A stretch of DNA of 64,000 nucleotides from Marinibacterium sp050389775 (GTDB taxonomy: Bacteria; Pseudomonadota; Alphaproteobacteria; Rhodobacterales; Rhodobacteraceae): positions 1,054,001 through 1,118,000 of the forward strand of contig NZ_CP177144.1 in assembly GCF_050389775.1 (NCBI RefSeq), given 5' to 3'. The first letter of the stretch is position 1. Every line of letters starts with the position of its first letter. The notes beneath the pieces are model-generated. The model saw only the letters and a program-made list of their open reading frames with translations. It did not search any database and was not told where the DNA came from. Positions 48,313 to 57,115 of the stretch are shown here, piece by piece. A program made the position numbers and the translations under genes.

Positions 48313-49050
48313 ATGACATATACCCCCTTTTTCCTCGATGGCGATACACGCCCCGCCCGCTGGCGCGTGACCTGCGACCATGCGGCCAATACCGTGCCGC
48401 CGATGATCTCGGGCGGCGATCTCGGCCTGCCGGCCGCCGACATGGCCCGCCACATCGCCTGGGATGTCGGCGCCTGGGGCGTGTCGCTGGCCCTGGGCCG
48501 GCTGCTCGACGCGCCGGTTGCTGGGGCCAATTTCTCGCGGCTGGTCATCGATCCCAACCGGGGCGAGGACGATCCCACCCTGCTGATGAAGCTCTACGAC
48601 GGCACGATCATCCCCGGCAACCGCCACGCCGATGCGGATGAATGCAATCGCCGGCTGGACCTGTGCTATCGGCCCTATGACCGGGTGCTGGCCGGGCTGA
48701 TGGCCCCCGCGGGCAGCGTGCAATTGTCGATCCACAGCTTCACGCCGCAATTGCGCGGCCGCCCGCCCCGACCCTGGCATGTCGGTATCCTGCATGCCGG
48801 GGCCAATCCCCTGGCCGAGGCCCTGCTGAGACTGCTGCGCGCCGAGCCCGACCTGGTCATCGGCGAGAACGAGCCCTACGGCGGGCATCTGCCCGGCGAT
48901 GCCATCGACCGCCACGCCCTGGCGCTCGGCCGGGCCAACGTGCTGATCGAGCTGCGCAACGACCTGATCGCCACGCCCGAGGGGCAACAGGCCTGGGCCG
49001 CCCGCCTGGCCCCGCTGCTGACCCGCGCCCTGGCCGACAGCGGCCTCTGA
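48313..49050 (+). CDS. N-formylglutamate amidohydrolase family protein
   Basis: 245 residues. The family (HutG/FGase-like) frees glutamate from N-formyl-glutamate in histidine breakdown. Seen: VTCDHAANTVP near 19-29, HIAWDVGAWGVS, NFSRLVIDPNR near 73-83, SIHSFTP near 139, and GENEPYGG near 190. No other histidine-utilisation gene is near. It lies close to the dat-dgcA-dgcN group, so another N-acyl-glutamate could be its substrate; this is inference. No signal peptide. Confidence 0.88.
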   Translation: MTYTPFFLDGDTRPARWRVTCDHAANTVPPMISGGDLGLPAADMARHIAWDVGAWGVSLALGRLLDAPVAGANFSRLVIDPNRGEDDPTLLMKLYDGTIIPGNRHADADECNRRLDLCYRPYDRVLAGLMAPAGSVQLSIHSFTPQLRGRPPRPWHVGILHAGANPLAEALLRLLRAEPDLVIGENEPYGGHLPGDAIDRHALALGRANVLIELRNDLIATPEGQQAWAARLAPLLTRALADSGL

Positions 49051-49092
49051 CGCCGGGTGCCGCCCGTGCTCCCTTCGGGGGCCGGGCCCGGC

Positions 49093-49123
49093 CTGCTGCT
49101 TCTTTCTCTTTGAAAATATCCGG
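49093..49123 (-). repeat. Dispersed repeat copy (single, minus orientation)
   Basis: CCTGCTGCTTCTTTCTCTTT followed by gaaaATATCCGG; its reverse complement matches the core at 10075-10110. It lies 43 bases after the stop of the amidohydrolase gene. Confidence 0.8.
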
Positions 49124-49260
49124 CGACCGGCCCGCCACGGGGCGCGCCGTTTCCAGAAAAGGGCGCCCCGGCCGTCGCCCCGATCTGCGCCGCCCGTTGA
49201 AGCGGTGCGGCCGGCTTGCTACCTCAGTCACAGCCCCGCATGAGACAAAGAGAGATGCCG

Positions 49261-49575
49261 ATGGACACCCAGACCGAGATCGAGCTTCAGGCCGCCGCCT
49301 TCCGCCGCCTGCAGAAACACCTGATGGAAGACCGCCTGGACGTGCAGAACATCGACCTGATGAACCTGGCCGGGTTCTGCCGCAACTGCCTCAGCCGTTG
49401 GTACAAGGAAGCGGCGCTGGAAAAGGGCATCGAGATGGACGACGCCCAGGCCCGCGAGACGTTTTACGGCATGCCCTATGCCGAGTGGAAGGCCCGCCAC
49501 CAGACCGAGACCAGCGCCGAGCAAAAGGCCGCCTTCGGCACGTCCTTCGCCGAGAACGTCACCGACCGGTCATGA
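49261..49575 (+). CDS. DUF1244 domain protein
   Basis: 104 residues from the ATG at 49261, six bases after AGAGAG; ATGs at 49240 and 49255 are alternatives. Helical protein with the DUF1244 core: AAFRRLQKHLMED, VQNIDLMNLAGFCRNCLSRWY (two cysteines C39 and C42), then GMPYAEWKARHQ. Widespread in proteobacteria, function unknown. Followed by a terminator at 49577-49609. Confidence 0.9.
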   Translation: MDTQTEIELQAAAFRRLQKHLMEDRLDVQNIDLMNLAGFCRNCLSRWYKEAALEKGIEMDDAQARETFYGMPYAEWKARHQTETSAEQKAAFGTSFAENVTDRS

Positions 49576-49576
49576 A

Positions 49577-49609
49577 AAAGGCCCGGCGCCCCACCGGGCC
49601 CGGGCCTTT
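49577..49609 (+). terminator. Hairpin terminator after DUF1244 gene
   Basis: AAAGGCCCGG (49577-49586) and CCGGGCCTTT (49600-49609) form a 10-bp stem ending in TTT, one base after the stop codon. Confidence 0.8.
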
Positions 49610-49681
49610 CCGAAATCGCGCGTGGACCCCTTCCGCCGCACCGGCCCTTCGGGGCCGGGCGGGTCAGGGCGCCCGGGCCGA

Positions 49682-50545
49682 TCAGACGGCGGCCTTGCGG
49701 CTTTCGTCCAGGTAGATCTCGCGCAGGCGGCGGGCCACCGGGCCCGGCGTGCCGCCACCCAGGGCCGCGCCGTCGATCTCGACCACCGGCATGACGAAGG
49801 ACGACGCCGAGGTGATGAAGGCCTCGTCGGCCGACTTGGCCTCGTCGATGGTGAAATTGCGTTCCTCGATTTCCATCTGCGCCTCTTCGGCAAAGCGCAG
49901 CACGGCGGCCCGGGTGATGCCGTGCAGGATGTCGGTCGACAGCGCCCGGGTGATGATCTTGCCGCCCTTCACGATATAGGCGTTGTTCGACGTGCCCTCG
50001 GTGACAAAGCCGTCCTCGACCATCCAGGCATCATCGGCCCCGGCCTTCTTGGCCATCATCTTGCCCATCGACGGATAGAGCAGCTGCACGGTCTTGATGT
50101 CGCGTCGGCCCCAGCGGATGTCCTCGATCGAGATCACGCTGATGCCCTTTTCGGCCTGCGGGCTTTCGGCCAGGCCGGGCTTGGACTGGGTGAAGAGCAC
50201 GATGGTCGAACCGACCTCGGCCGGATCGGGGAAGGCGAAATCGCGGTCGCCGGCCGAGCCGCGTGTGATCTGCAGATAGACCAGCCCGTCAGTGATCTCG
50301 TTCCGGGAAACCAGCTCGCGGTGGATGGCCAGCAGCTCGTCCATGGTCACCGGCGCGGCCATGTCCAGCTCGGTCAGCGAGCGCTGCAGGCGCCGGGCAT
50401 GGCCGTCGAAATCGATCAGCTTGCCGCCCAGCACGCTGGTCACCTCGTAGACCCCGTCGGCCATCAGGAAGCCGCGGTCGAAGATCGACACCTTCGCTTC
50501 GGTTTCCGGCAGGTACTCTCCGTTGACGTAAACGGTGCGGGTCAT
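49682..50545 (-). CDS. dat: D-amino acid aminotransferase
   Basis: 287 residues, class IV PLP aminotransferase. It swaps amino groups between D-amino acids and 2-oxoacids, typically linking D-Ala and D-Glu. PLP lysine K151 (RRDIKTVQLLYP) and the cofactor-ring glutamate E183 (VTEGTSNNAY); FDRGFLMADGVYEV near 22-35 is the D-specific opening. Branched-chain aminotransferase is the main alternative but the length and motifs favour Dat. It is next to dgcA and dgcN, both D-glutamate enzymes, on the same strand. Confidence 0.88.
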   Translation of the reverse strand: MTRTVYVNGEYLPETEAKVSIFDRGFLMADGVYEVTSVLGGKLIDFDGHARRLQRSLTELDMAAPVTMDELLAIHRELVSRNEITDGLVYLQITRGSAGDRDFAFPDPAEVGSTIVLFTQSKPGLAESPQAEKGISVISIEDIRWGRRDIKTVQLLYPSMGKMMAKKAGADDAWMVEDGFVTEGTSNNAYIVKGGKIITRALSTDILHGITRAAVLRFAEEAQMEIEERNFTIDEAKSADEAFITSASSFVMPVVEIDGAALGGGTPGPVARRLREIYLDESRKAAV

Positions 50546-50630
50546 GGGCGTGTCTCCGAGAATTGGGTCGTGTCTCTGTCGTCGCTGCGCCGGGGCGCGT
50601 CAAGATCGGTGTTGCGAAGGGGGGCCGATG

Positions 50631-50666
50631 TCCGGCCGGATATTTGAGAAGAGAAAGAAGCAGCAG
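50631..50666 (+). repeat. Dispersed repeat copy left of dgcA
   Basis: Starts TCCGGCCGGATATTTGAGAA and continues GAGAAAGAAGCAGCAG, identical over 36 bases to 10075-10110. It lies 22 bases beyond the dgcA stop; with the oppositely oriented copy at 51664-51694 it brackets dgcA. Confidence 0.85.
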
Positions 50667-50687
50667 GACGCCGCTTCGATCCCGGCG

Positions 50688-51653
50688 TCATCCCCAGAGG
50701 GCGGCCCGGGGCGGGTGCACGCCCTTGTCGTCGTAGACCAGCGGCGTGTCGCGGTCGCGGGCCATCAGCAGGGGGCCGTCGAGATCGGTGATCATCGCGC
50801 CCTGGGCCACCAGCGTCGCCGGGGCCATGGCCAGCGACGAGCCGACCATGCAGCCGACCATGACCTTGTAGCCCTGTTCCAGCGCGGCCTTGCGCAGGGC
50901 CAGCGCCTCGGTCAGCCCGCCGGTCTTGTCCAGCTTGATGTTCACCACGTCGTACTTGCCCTTGAGATGCGGCAGCGAGGCCCGGTCGTGGCAGCTTTCG
51001 TCGGCACAGACCGGCACCGGGCGGTCCATCCCCGCCAGGGCCTCGTCATCCGCGGCGGGCAGGGGCTGTTCGACCAGCGCCACGCCCAGCCGGACCAGGT
51101 GCGGGGCCAGGTCGGCATAGACCTCGGCCGACCAGCCTTCGTTGGCATCGACGATGATCTTTGCGCCGGGCGCCCCGGCCCGCACGGCTTCCAGCCGCGG
51201 CATGTCGTCGGGCGTGCCCAGCTTGATCTTGAGCAGGGGGCGGTGGGCATTCTTTGCCGCCTGGGCCTGCATCGCCTCGGGCGTGTCCAGCGACAGGGTG
51301 TAGGCCGTGATCTCGGGCCCCGGTACCGGCAGCCCGGCAAGGTCCCAGGCACGTTTCCCCGCCCGCTTGCATTCCAGGTCCCACAGGGCGCAATCCACGG
51401 CATTCCGCGCCGCCCCGGCCGGCAGCAGATCGGCCAGGCCGACCCGGCCGAAATCCGACGGCAGCCCGCGGATCTCGGCCTCGACACTGTCCAGCGTTTC
51501 ATCATAGCGCGCGTAGGGCACGCATTCGCCCATCCCGACGGCTTCGCCATCGGTCACCCGCACCGTCAGCACCTGGGCTTCGGTCCGCGAGCCCCGGCTG
51601 ATCGTGAACACCTGTGCCAGCGGGAACACGTCCCGCGCGACCTCGATCCGCAT
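50688..51653 (-). CDS. dgcA: N-acetyl-D-glutamate racemase DgcA (enolase superfamily dipeptide-epimerase type)
   Basis: 321 residues of the muconate-lactonising/Ala-Glu epimerase branch. General base pair on opposite faces: K142-I-K144 and K240; metal ligands D169, E195 and D218. In marine bacteria the DgcN-DgcA pair converts D-Glu to N-acetyl-L-Glu, DgcA doing the racemisation; its neighbour here is DgcN, which supports that role over L-Ala-D/L-Glu epimerase, the older family name. Separated from dgcN by 63 bases that contain a repeat copy. Confidence 0.85.
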   Translation of the reverse strand: MRIEVARDVFPLAQVFTISRGSRTEAQVLTVRVTDGEAVGMGECVPYARYDETLDSVEAEIRGLPSDFGRVGLADLLPAGAARNAVDCALWDLECKRAGKRAWDLAGLPVPGPEITAYTLSLDTPEAMQAQAAKNAHRPLLKIKLGTPDDMPRLEAVRAGAPGAKIIVDANEGWSAEVYADLAPHLVRLGVALVEQPLPAADDEALAGMDRPVPVCADESCHDRASLPHLKGKYDVVNIKLDKTGGLTEALALRKAALEQGYKVMVGCMVGSSLAMAPATLVAQGAMITDLDGPLLMARDRDTPLVYDDKGVHPPRAALWG

Positions 51654-51663
51654 CGCCGGACCT

Positions 51664-51694
51664 CCTGCTTCTTTCTCTTTCCAAATATCCGGCC
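51664..51694 (-). repeat. Dispersed repeat copy right of dgcA
   Basis: CCTGCTTCTTTCTCTTTCC followed by aaATATCCGGCC; reverse complement of the repeat core, lacking one GCA of GCAGCAG. It lies between the dgcN stop and the dgcA start, so it is inside the presumed operon. Confidence 0.8.
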
Positions 51695-51716
51695 GGCGGC
51701 CGGCCCGGGGGCCAGA

Positions 51717-52718
51717 CTAGATCGCCTTCAGCGCCTCGACCAGCCGCATGGCGCCTTGGCGGAACGGATCCACCGTCGGCAGGCCCATGCGTTCCTCGAC
51801 CTCGGCCATGTAGGCCAGGGCCTCGTCTTCGGACATGTGCTGGGTGTTGATCGAAATCCCCACCACCTGGCAGGACGGGTTGGCCACCCGTGCCAGCGCC
51901 AGCGCCGTGTCGCGCACCGCTTCCAGCGTCGGCATGGCATAATCTGGCAGGCCCCGCATGTGCGGCCGCGTCGGTTCATGGCTGAGGATCAGCGCGTCGG
52001 GCTGGCCGCCATGGATCAGCGCCATGGTCACCCCGGAATAGGACACGTGGAAGATCGAGCCCTGGCCTTCGATGATGTCCCAGTGGTCATCTTCGTTGTC
52101 GGGCGTCAGCCATTCCACCGAACCGGCCATGAAGTCGGCGATCACCGCGTCCAGCGGCACGCCTTCGCCGGTGATCAGGATGCCCGTCTGGCCGGTGGCC
52201 CGGAACGTGCTTTTCATCCCCGCTTCGCGCATGTCGCGGTCGACGGCCAGCGCGGTGTACATCTTGCCCACCGAACAATCGGTGCCCACGGCCAGCACGC
52301 GCTTGCCCGTGCGTTTCTTGCCGTTGGCGATCGGATAGACCACGCTCGGCACCCGCACGTCGTGCAGCGTGCGCCCGCAGGCCTTGGCCACGGCCACCAG
52401 GTCGGGCTCGTCGCGCAGCAGGTTGTGCAGGCCCGAGGCCAGGTCGAAGCCCTCTTCCAGCGCCTGGATCAGGACCTTCTTCCAGGTCTGGCTGATCAGC
52501 CCGCCCCGGTTGGCCACGCCGATCACCAGCGTCTTGGCCCCGGCGGCCTTGGCGTCGGCCAGGGTCATGTCGGTCAGGCCCACGTCGGCCTTGCACCCCT
52601 CCAGCCGCAGCTGCCCCACGGCATTGTCGGGGCGCCAGTCGCGGATGCCCTGGGCCACCTTGGCGGCCAGCTGGTCGGGGGCATCGCCGAGGAACAGAAG
52701 GTAGGGGGTCTGGATCAT
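51717..52718 (-). CDS. dgcN: D-glutamate N-acetyltransferase DgcN (DUF1611 family)
   Basis: 333 residues from the ATG at 52716-52718; the frame is open to 52985 but that stretch is intergenic. Contains the DUF1611 N-terminal domain (YLLFLGDAPDQLAAK), VIGVANRGG near 66-73, a P-loop-like GTDCSVGK (145-152), and C-terminal PDALILSHEPTRPHMRG and GISINTQHMSEDEA. DgcN acetylates D-Glu so that DgcA can racemise it. First gene of the dgcN-dgcA-dat direction; divergent from mcl1. Confidence 0.88.
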   Translation of the reverse strand: MIQTPYLLFLGDAPDQLAAKVAQGIRDWRPDNAVGQLRLEGCKADVGLTDMTLADAKAAGAKTLVIGVANRGGLISQTWKKVLIQALEEGFDLASGLHNLLRDEPDLVAVAKACGRTLHDVRVPSVVYPIANGKKRTGKRVLAVGTDCSVGKMYTALAVDRDMREAGMKSTFRATGQTGILITGEGVPLDAVIADFMAGSVEWLTPDNEDDHWDIIEGQGSIFHVSYSGVTMALIHGGQPDALILSHEPTRPHMRGLPDYAMPTLEAVRDTALALARVANPSCQVVGISINTQHMSEDEALAYMAEVEERMGLPTVDPFRQGAMRLVEALKAI

Positions 52719-53005
52719 GGGGGGAGAACTCCTTGCGTCGGGCCACACTATCCCTTGCCGGGCCGTGGATGTCCTGCCGAACTTCGCCGCCCTGCGGCAT
52801 GATTGGTGAAGATTGTGCGCCACTTGCGCGCATTTGTCGAAGAATCGTGCGCCGAAGAAACGGTTTGCGCCCCGATCCGTTCCGCGCCGGTGCAGCATTT
52901 TCCGCATCCTTGCTGCGCGCGCAAAATAGGTCTTGCGTGGCGCTGCGCAATTTAATAGCCGTTTTGCCAAAGTTAAACGCAACAATATGACCGAAAGGCC
53001 GCCTC

Positions 53006-53965
53006 ATGAGCTTTCGCCTCCAGCCCGCCGCGCCGGCCCGGCCCAACCGCTGCCAGCTGTTCGGCCCGGGGTCGCGCCCGGCCATCTTCGAAAAGATGGC
53101 CGCCAGCGCCGCTGATGTCATCAACCTCGATCTCGAGGATTCGGTGGCCCCGTCCGACAAGGACGCCGCCCGGGCCAACATCATCCAGGCCATTTCCGAC
53201 ATCGACTGGGGCACCAAGACGCTCAGCGTGCGGATCAACGGGCTGGACACGCCGTGGTGGTATCGCGACGTGGTCGACCTGCTGGAACAGGCCGGCGAGC
53301 GGCTCGACATGATCATGATCCCCAAGGTGGGCTGCGCCGGCGATCTTTATGCCGTCGACGCGCTGGTCACGGCGATCGAGGCGGCCAAGGGGCGCAGCAA
53401 GAAGATCGCCTTCGAGGTCATCATCGAATCGGCCGCGGGCATCGCCCATGTCGAGGAGATCGCCGCGGCCTCGCCCCGGTTGCAGGCCATGTCGCTGGGC
53501 GCCGCCGATTTCGCGGCCTCGATGGGCATGCAGACCACGGGCATCGGCGGGACGCAGGAAAACTATTACATGCTCCAGGCCGGGGCCAAACACTGGTCCG
53601 ACCCGTGGCACTGGGCCCAGGCCGCCATCGTCGCCGCCTGCCGCACCCATGGCGTTCTGCCGGTCGACGGCCCCTTCGGCGATTTCTCGGATGACGAGGG
53701 CTTTCGCGCCCAGGCCCTGCGCTCGGCCACGCTGGGCATGGTCGGCAAATGGGCGATCCATCCCAAGCAGATCGCCCTGGCCAACGAGGTCTTTACCCCC
53801 TCTGACGCCGCCGTCACCGAAGCGCGCGAGATCCTCGCCGCGATGGAAGAGGCCAAGGCCAAGGGCGAAGGCGCGACGGTCTACAAGGGCCGGCTGGTCG
53901 ATATCGCCTCGATCAAGCAGGCCGAGGTCATCGTGCGCCAGTCGGAAATGATCGCCGGGGCCTGA
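53006..53965 (+). CDS. mcl1: L-malyl-CoA/beta-methylmalyl-CoA lyase
   Basis: 319 residues. Cleaves beta-methylmalyl-CoA to glyoxylate and propionyl-CoA, and malyl-CoA to glyoxylate and acetyl-CoA, in the ethylmalonyl-CoA pathway of acetate assimilation. Nearly identical in pattern to Rhodobacter Mcl1: CQLFGPGSRPAIFEKMAASAADVINLDLEDSVAP (split 17-50), FEVIIESAAGIAHVEEIA, GAADFAASMGMQT, and GKWAIHPKQIALANEVFTP. CitE family TIM barrel with Mg2+-binding E and D residues in these segments. Single gene with a terminator behind it. Confidence 0.97.
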   Translation: MSFRLQPAAPARPNRCQLFGPGSRPAIFEKMAASAADVINLDLEDSVAPSDKDAARANIIQAISDIDWGTKTLSVRINGLDTPWWYRDVVDLLEQAGERLDMIMIPKVGCAGDLYAVDALVTAIEAAKGRSKKIAFEVIIESAAGIAHVEEIAAASPRLQAMSLGAADFAASMGMQTTGIGGTQENYYMLQAGAKHWSDPWHWAQAAIVAACRTHGVLPVDGPFGDFSDDEGFRAQALRSATLGMVGKWAIHPKQIALANEVFTPSDAAVTEAREILAAMEEAKAKGEGATVYKGRLVDIASIKQAEVIVRQSEMIAGA

Positions 53966-53982
53966 GCCCGCGCGACATGAAA

Positions 53983-54010
53983 AGGGGCGCCGTGTCGAAC
54001 CGGCGCCCCT
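53983..54010. terminator. Bidirectional hairpin between mcl1 and helicase gene
   Basis: AGGGGCGCCG (53983-53992) and CGGCGCCCCT (54001-54010), 10-bp stem with 8-nt loop, between two convergent stops. T content behind it is low (GTTGATCCTT). Confidence 0.7.
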
Positions 54011-54058
54011 GTTGATCCTTCCGGGGTCTTTCGGCGTCGGGGCGATCCCCCGGCGCCG

Positions 54059-56260
54059 TTACCGTTTCGGGCGTTTCGGCACCTGGTTGGCGCCCCGTCC
54101 GACACGGACCGAAGACCGCGGCTTGCCGCCCGGCGGGGTGAAGCGCTTGGACGTATCCGATGCATTGGCCTTCGGCTTGCTGTCGCCGTACGGTTTTCCG
54201 CCAGTTGGTTTGGCGCCGGTCGGTTTCGGGCCGGTGGGCTTGCCGCCAGTCGGTTTGCCGCCAGTCGGTTTGGCCCCCCCGGGCTTGGCCTTGTAGGGCT
54301 TGCCCGTGCCTTTCGGCTTGTCCGACGGGCCGCTGCGGTCAAATCCACCCGGCTTGCCCTTGGAATAGGGCTTGCCGGCCCCTTTCACCGGACCTTTCGC
54401 AGGCGCTTTCGACGGTTTGTTGCCGGTGCTCTTGGCCGGCCCCTTCGAGAACGGCTTGTCGCGGCGCGGCGCTTTCGGGGTCACCTCGGCCTTGCCATAG
54501 CGGCGCGGAGCCTCTTCGGTCGCCTCACCGGGCGCGTCGCTCCGATCTTCGGACTTGTGCGATTGCGGAGGGCTCTTCTTGTCGGACGACCAGCGCGACT
54601 TGCCCGGGCGCGGCCCGGCGGGCACGCGCGGCCCGGACGGCCGTCCCCGACCGCCATCCCGGCCACCTTCGCGACGCGGCTCGGATGCGGGCGGGCCATC
54701 CTGAGGCGCAACGCTCACGCCGTCTTCCAGCACGGCATCCGGCCCCAGCGTGTCCAGGAAACCCTGCACCTGCGCCTCGGCGATCTCGACAAAGGTTTCC
54801 GACTGGCGCACGCGGATGGCGCCGATGGCCTCCTTGTCCAGCCCGCCGGCGCGGCAGATCAGCGGCAGCAGCCAGCGTGCCTCGGCATTGTCGTCACGGC
54901 CCACGGACAGGCTGAACCAGCGGCTCGGCCCGAACTCCTTGCGCTCCTTCGGCTCGGGGCGGGCATTGGGGTCCGACAGCTCCTCGGGGGCGGAATGCTG
55001 GGTGCGGTACAGCCGAAGATAGGCCGCCGCCACCGTCTCGGGCGATTGCTGCTCAAGCAGGCGCGCGGCAAAGGCCGCCTCGTCTTCGGTGATCTCTTCC
55101 TGCCAGACCGGATTGGTCAGCAGGCGTTCTTCGTCCATCCGCAGGATCTCGTCGGCGCCGGGCGCGGTGATCCAGTCGGCGGAAATCTTCGCCCAGCCCA
55201 GCAGCCGCTGCGCCCGCTTCACCTGTTTCGGAGGCACCACCAGCGCCGAGATCCCCTTGCGCCCGGCCCGCCCGGTGCGGCCCGAGCGGTGCAGCAGCCC
55301 TTCGGTGTTCGACGGCAGCTCGGCATGGATCACCAGTTCAAGGTTCGGCAGGTCGATCCCGCGCGCCGCCACGTCGGTCGCCACGCAGACCCGCGCCCGC
55401 CCGTCGCGCATCGCCTGCAGCGCATGGCTGCGCTCCTGCTGGCTCAGCTCGCCCGAGAGGCACACCACCGCGAATCCCCGGTTGGAAAAGCGCGCCGTCA
55501 GCCGGTTCACCGCCGCGCGGGTATTGGCAAAGACGATGGCGTTCTGCGCGTCGTGATAGCGCAGCACGTTGATGATCGCGTTCTCGGCATCCTGCTGCGC
55601 CACCTGCAGCACCTGGTAGGTGATGTCGGCATGCTGGCTGCGGTCCGAAATCGTCGTGACCCGCTCGGCATTGCGCTGGAATTGCTCGGCCAGCTTGGCA
55701 ATCGCCGGCGGCACGGTGGCCGAGAACAGCAGCGTGCGCCGCTCCTCGGGCGCCTCGCCCAGCATGAATTCCAGGTCCTCGCGAAACCCGAGGTCCAGCA
55801 TCTCGTCGGCCTCGTCCAGCACGATGGCGCGCAGGCTGCCCATGTCGAGCGATTCCCGCTGGATGTGATCGACCAGCCGCCCCGGTGTGCCCACGACGAT
55901 ATGCGCGCCACGCTCCAGCGCCCGGCGCTCGTCGCGCATGTCCATCCCGCCCACGCAGGACGCCACCCGCGCGCCCGCCTTGGCATAAAGCCACTCCAAC
56001 TCGCGCTTCACCTGGAAGGCCAGCTCGCGCGTGGGCGCGATGATCAGGGCCAGGGGGGCTGCGGCGGGGCCGAAATGGCCGCTCTCGTCCAGGATCGTCG
56101 GCGCGATCGCAAGGCCGAAGCCCACGGTCTTGCCCGACCCGGTCTGCGCCGAGACCAGAAGGTCGGCCTCTTGCAGGTCGGGGTTGGTGACGGCCTCCTG
56201 GACGGGGGTCAACGTGTCGTATCCGCGCTCGGCGAGCGCATCTGAGAGAGTCTGGATCAT
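54059..56260 (-). CDS. DEAD-box RNA helicase with DbpA-like domain and KPTGG-repeat tail
   Basis: 733 residues. Q motif region near 15-22, Walker A AQTGSGKT (38-45), DEAD (149-152), SAT (180-182), and the C-terminal helicase half with ATDVAARGID and HRSGRTGRAGR. A DbpA/CsdA-type RNA-binding domain follows (RWFSLSVGRDDNAEARWLLPLIC to FVEIAEAQVQGFLDTL, about 450-525). Residues about 540-733 are Lys/Pro/Gly-rich and disordered, including six KPTG-type pentapeptides (about 672-702). Acts in ribosome assembly or cold-shock RNA remodelling by analogy with DeaD. Confidence 0.95.
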   Translation of the reverse strand: MIQTLSDALAERGYDTLTPVQEAVTNPDLQEADLLVSAQTGSGKTVGFGLAIAPTILDESGHFGPAAAPLALIIAPTRELAFQVKRELEWLYAKAGARVASCVGGMDMRDERRALERGAHIVVGTPGRLVDHIQRESLDMGSLRAIVLDEADEMLDLGFREDLEFMLGEAPEERRTLLFSATVPPAIAKLAEQFQRNAERVTTISDRSQHADITYQVLQVAQQDAENAIINVLRYHDAQNAIVFANTRAAVNRLTARFSNRGFAVVCLSGELSQQERSHALQAMRDGRARVCVATDVAARGIDLPNLELVIHAELPSNTEGLLHRSGRTGRAGRKGISALVVPPKQVKRAQRLLGWAKISADWITAPGADEILRMDEERLLTNPVWQEEITEDEAAFAARLLEQQSPETVAAAYLRLYRTQHSAPEELSDPNARPEPKERKEFGPSRWFSLSVGRDDNAEARWLLPLICRAGGLDKEAIGAIRVRQSETFVEIAEAQVQGFLDTLGPDAVLEDGVSVAPQDGPPASEPRREGGRDGGRGRPSGPRVPAGPRPGKSRWSSDKKSPPQSHKSEDRSDAPGEATEEAPRRYGKAEVTPKAPRRDKPFSKGPAKSTGNKPSKAPAKGPVKGAGKPYSKGKPGGFDRSGPSDKPKGTGKPYKAKPGGAKPTGGKPTGGKPTGPKPTGAKPTGGKPYGDSKPKANASDTSKRFTPPGGKPRSSVRVGRGANQVPKRPKR

Positions 56261-56497
56261 GAGGAAGCCGATCTGCGAGGTGCGGGCTGCGCCTGCCGGC
56301 GCGGCTGGTCGCCGGAAGAGGCGGAATGGACGCTCCTATCGCGTTCTCGTGCACATGTACACCGTGGATTGCATGACGTGGTTGAAAACCTGCCCGGCCC
56401 GTGGGGAAACCCTGGGCGGGACATCAGGAAGGGCTCGCGGCCCGGACCCCGGCCAGGCGTGGCCCTGCGCGGCCCGGGCAACGGCCGGGCAGGGGCC

Positions 56498-56950
56498 TCA
56501 GCTGCGCAGGTCCTTCGGCGAGCCCATCACCACGTAGGAGGTCAGCGCGTTGACATGGGGCAGGGTGCCCAGCACGTCGGTATGAAAGGTCTTGAAGCTG
56601 GGCAGGTCGGCGCATTCCACCCGCAGCAGGTATTCGATGGCCCCGGTGATATTGTGGCATTCCACCACCTCGGGCGACAGGGCCACCGCCCGTTCAAAGC
56701 TCTCCTGTGCCTGCTTGGTATGGCTGGACAGGCCGACCCCGATATAGGCCACAAAGCCCACGCCCATCGCCCCCGGGTCCAGGACGGCCCGGTAGCCGGC
56801 GATGACGCCCCGGCGCTCGAGTTCCTGCACCCGGCGCAGGCAGGCCGAGGGCGACAGCCCGACCCGTTCGGCCAGGTCGAGGTTGCTGATCCGCCCATCC
56901 TGCGACAGGGCCTGCAATATCCGGCGGTTTATCTGGTCCAGCTTCGTCAT
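56498..56950 (-). CDS. Lrp/AsnC family transcriptional regulator
   Basis: 150 residues from the ATG at 56948-56950. N-terminal HTH (LDQINRRILQALSQDGRISNLDLAERVGLSPSACLRRVQELE split over 4-45) and C-terminal RAM ligand domain ending LTSYVVMGSPKDL. Divergent from the LysE exporter gene across 165 bases, the arrangement seen for amino-acid-responsive exporter control (as LrpA/LysG with LysE). It likely activates the exporter when an amino acid accumulates. Ligand unknown. Confidence 0.93.
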   Translation of the reverse strand: MTKLDQINRRILQALSQDGRISNLDLAERVGLSPSACLRRVQELERRGVIAGYRAVLDPGAMGVGFVAYIGVGLSSHTKQAQESFERAVALSPEVVECHNITGAIEYLLRVECADLPSFKTFHTDVLGTLPHVNALTSYVVMGSPKDLRS

Positions 56951-57115
56951 TTGTTGCAAAGAATGCCCTATCGGGCGCGATATCGCAATTTCATCGCCCT
57001 GTCTTTCGCCAAGTATTGCGCCGATACACCGATCCGCCCCGACCCGCATCCGACACCGCGCCGTAGCGGAACCGGGTGCAAGACCTGACGCTGAGCCCGA
57101 CACAGGACCCGCCGA

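Noticed and set aside
54180..54290. Short direct repeats as CRISPR or regulatory array
   Set aside because: They are in-frame 15-bp codon repeats (KPTGG) inside the helicase gene.
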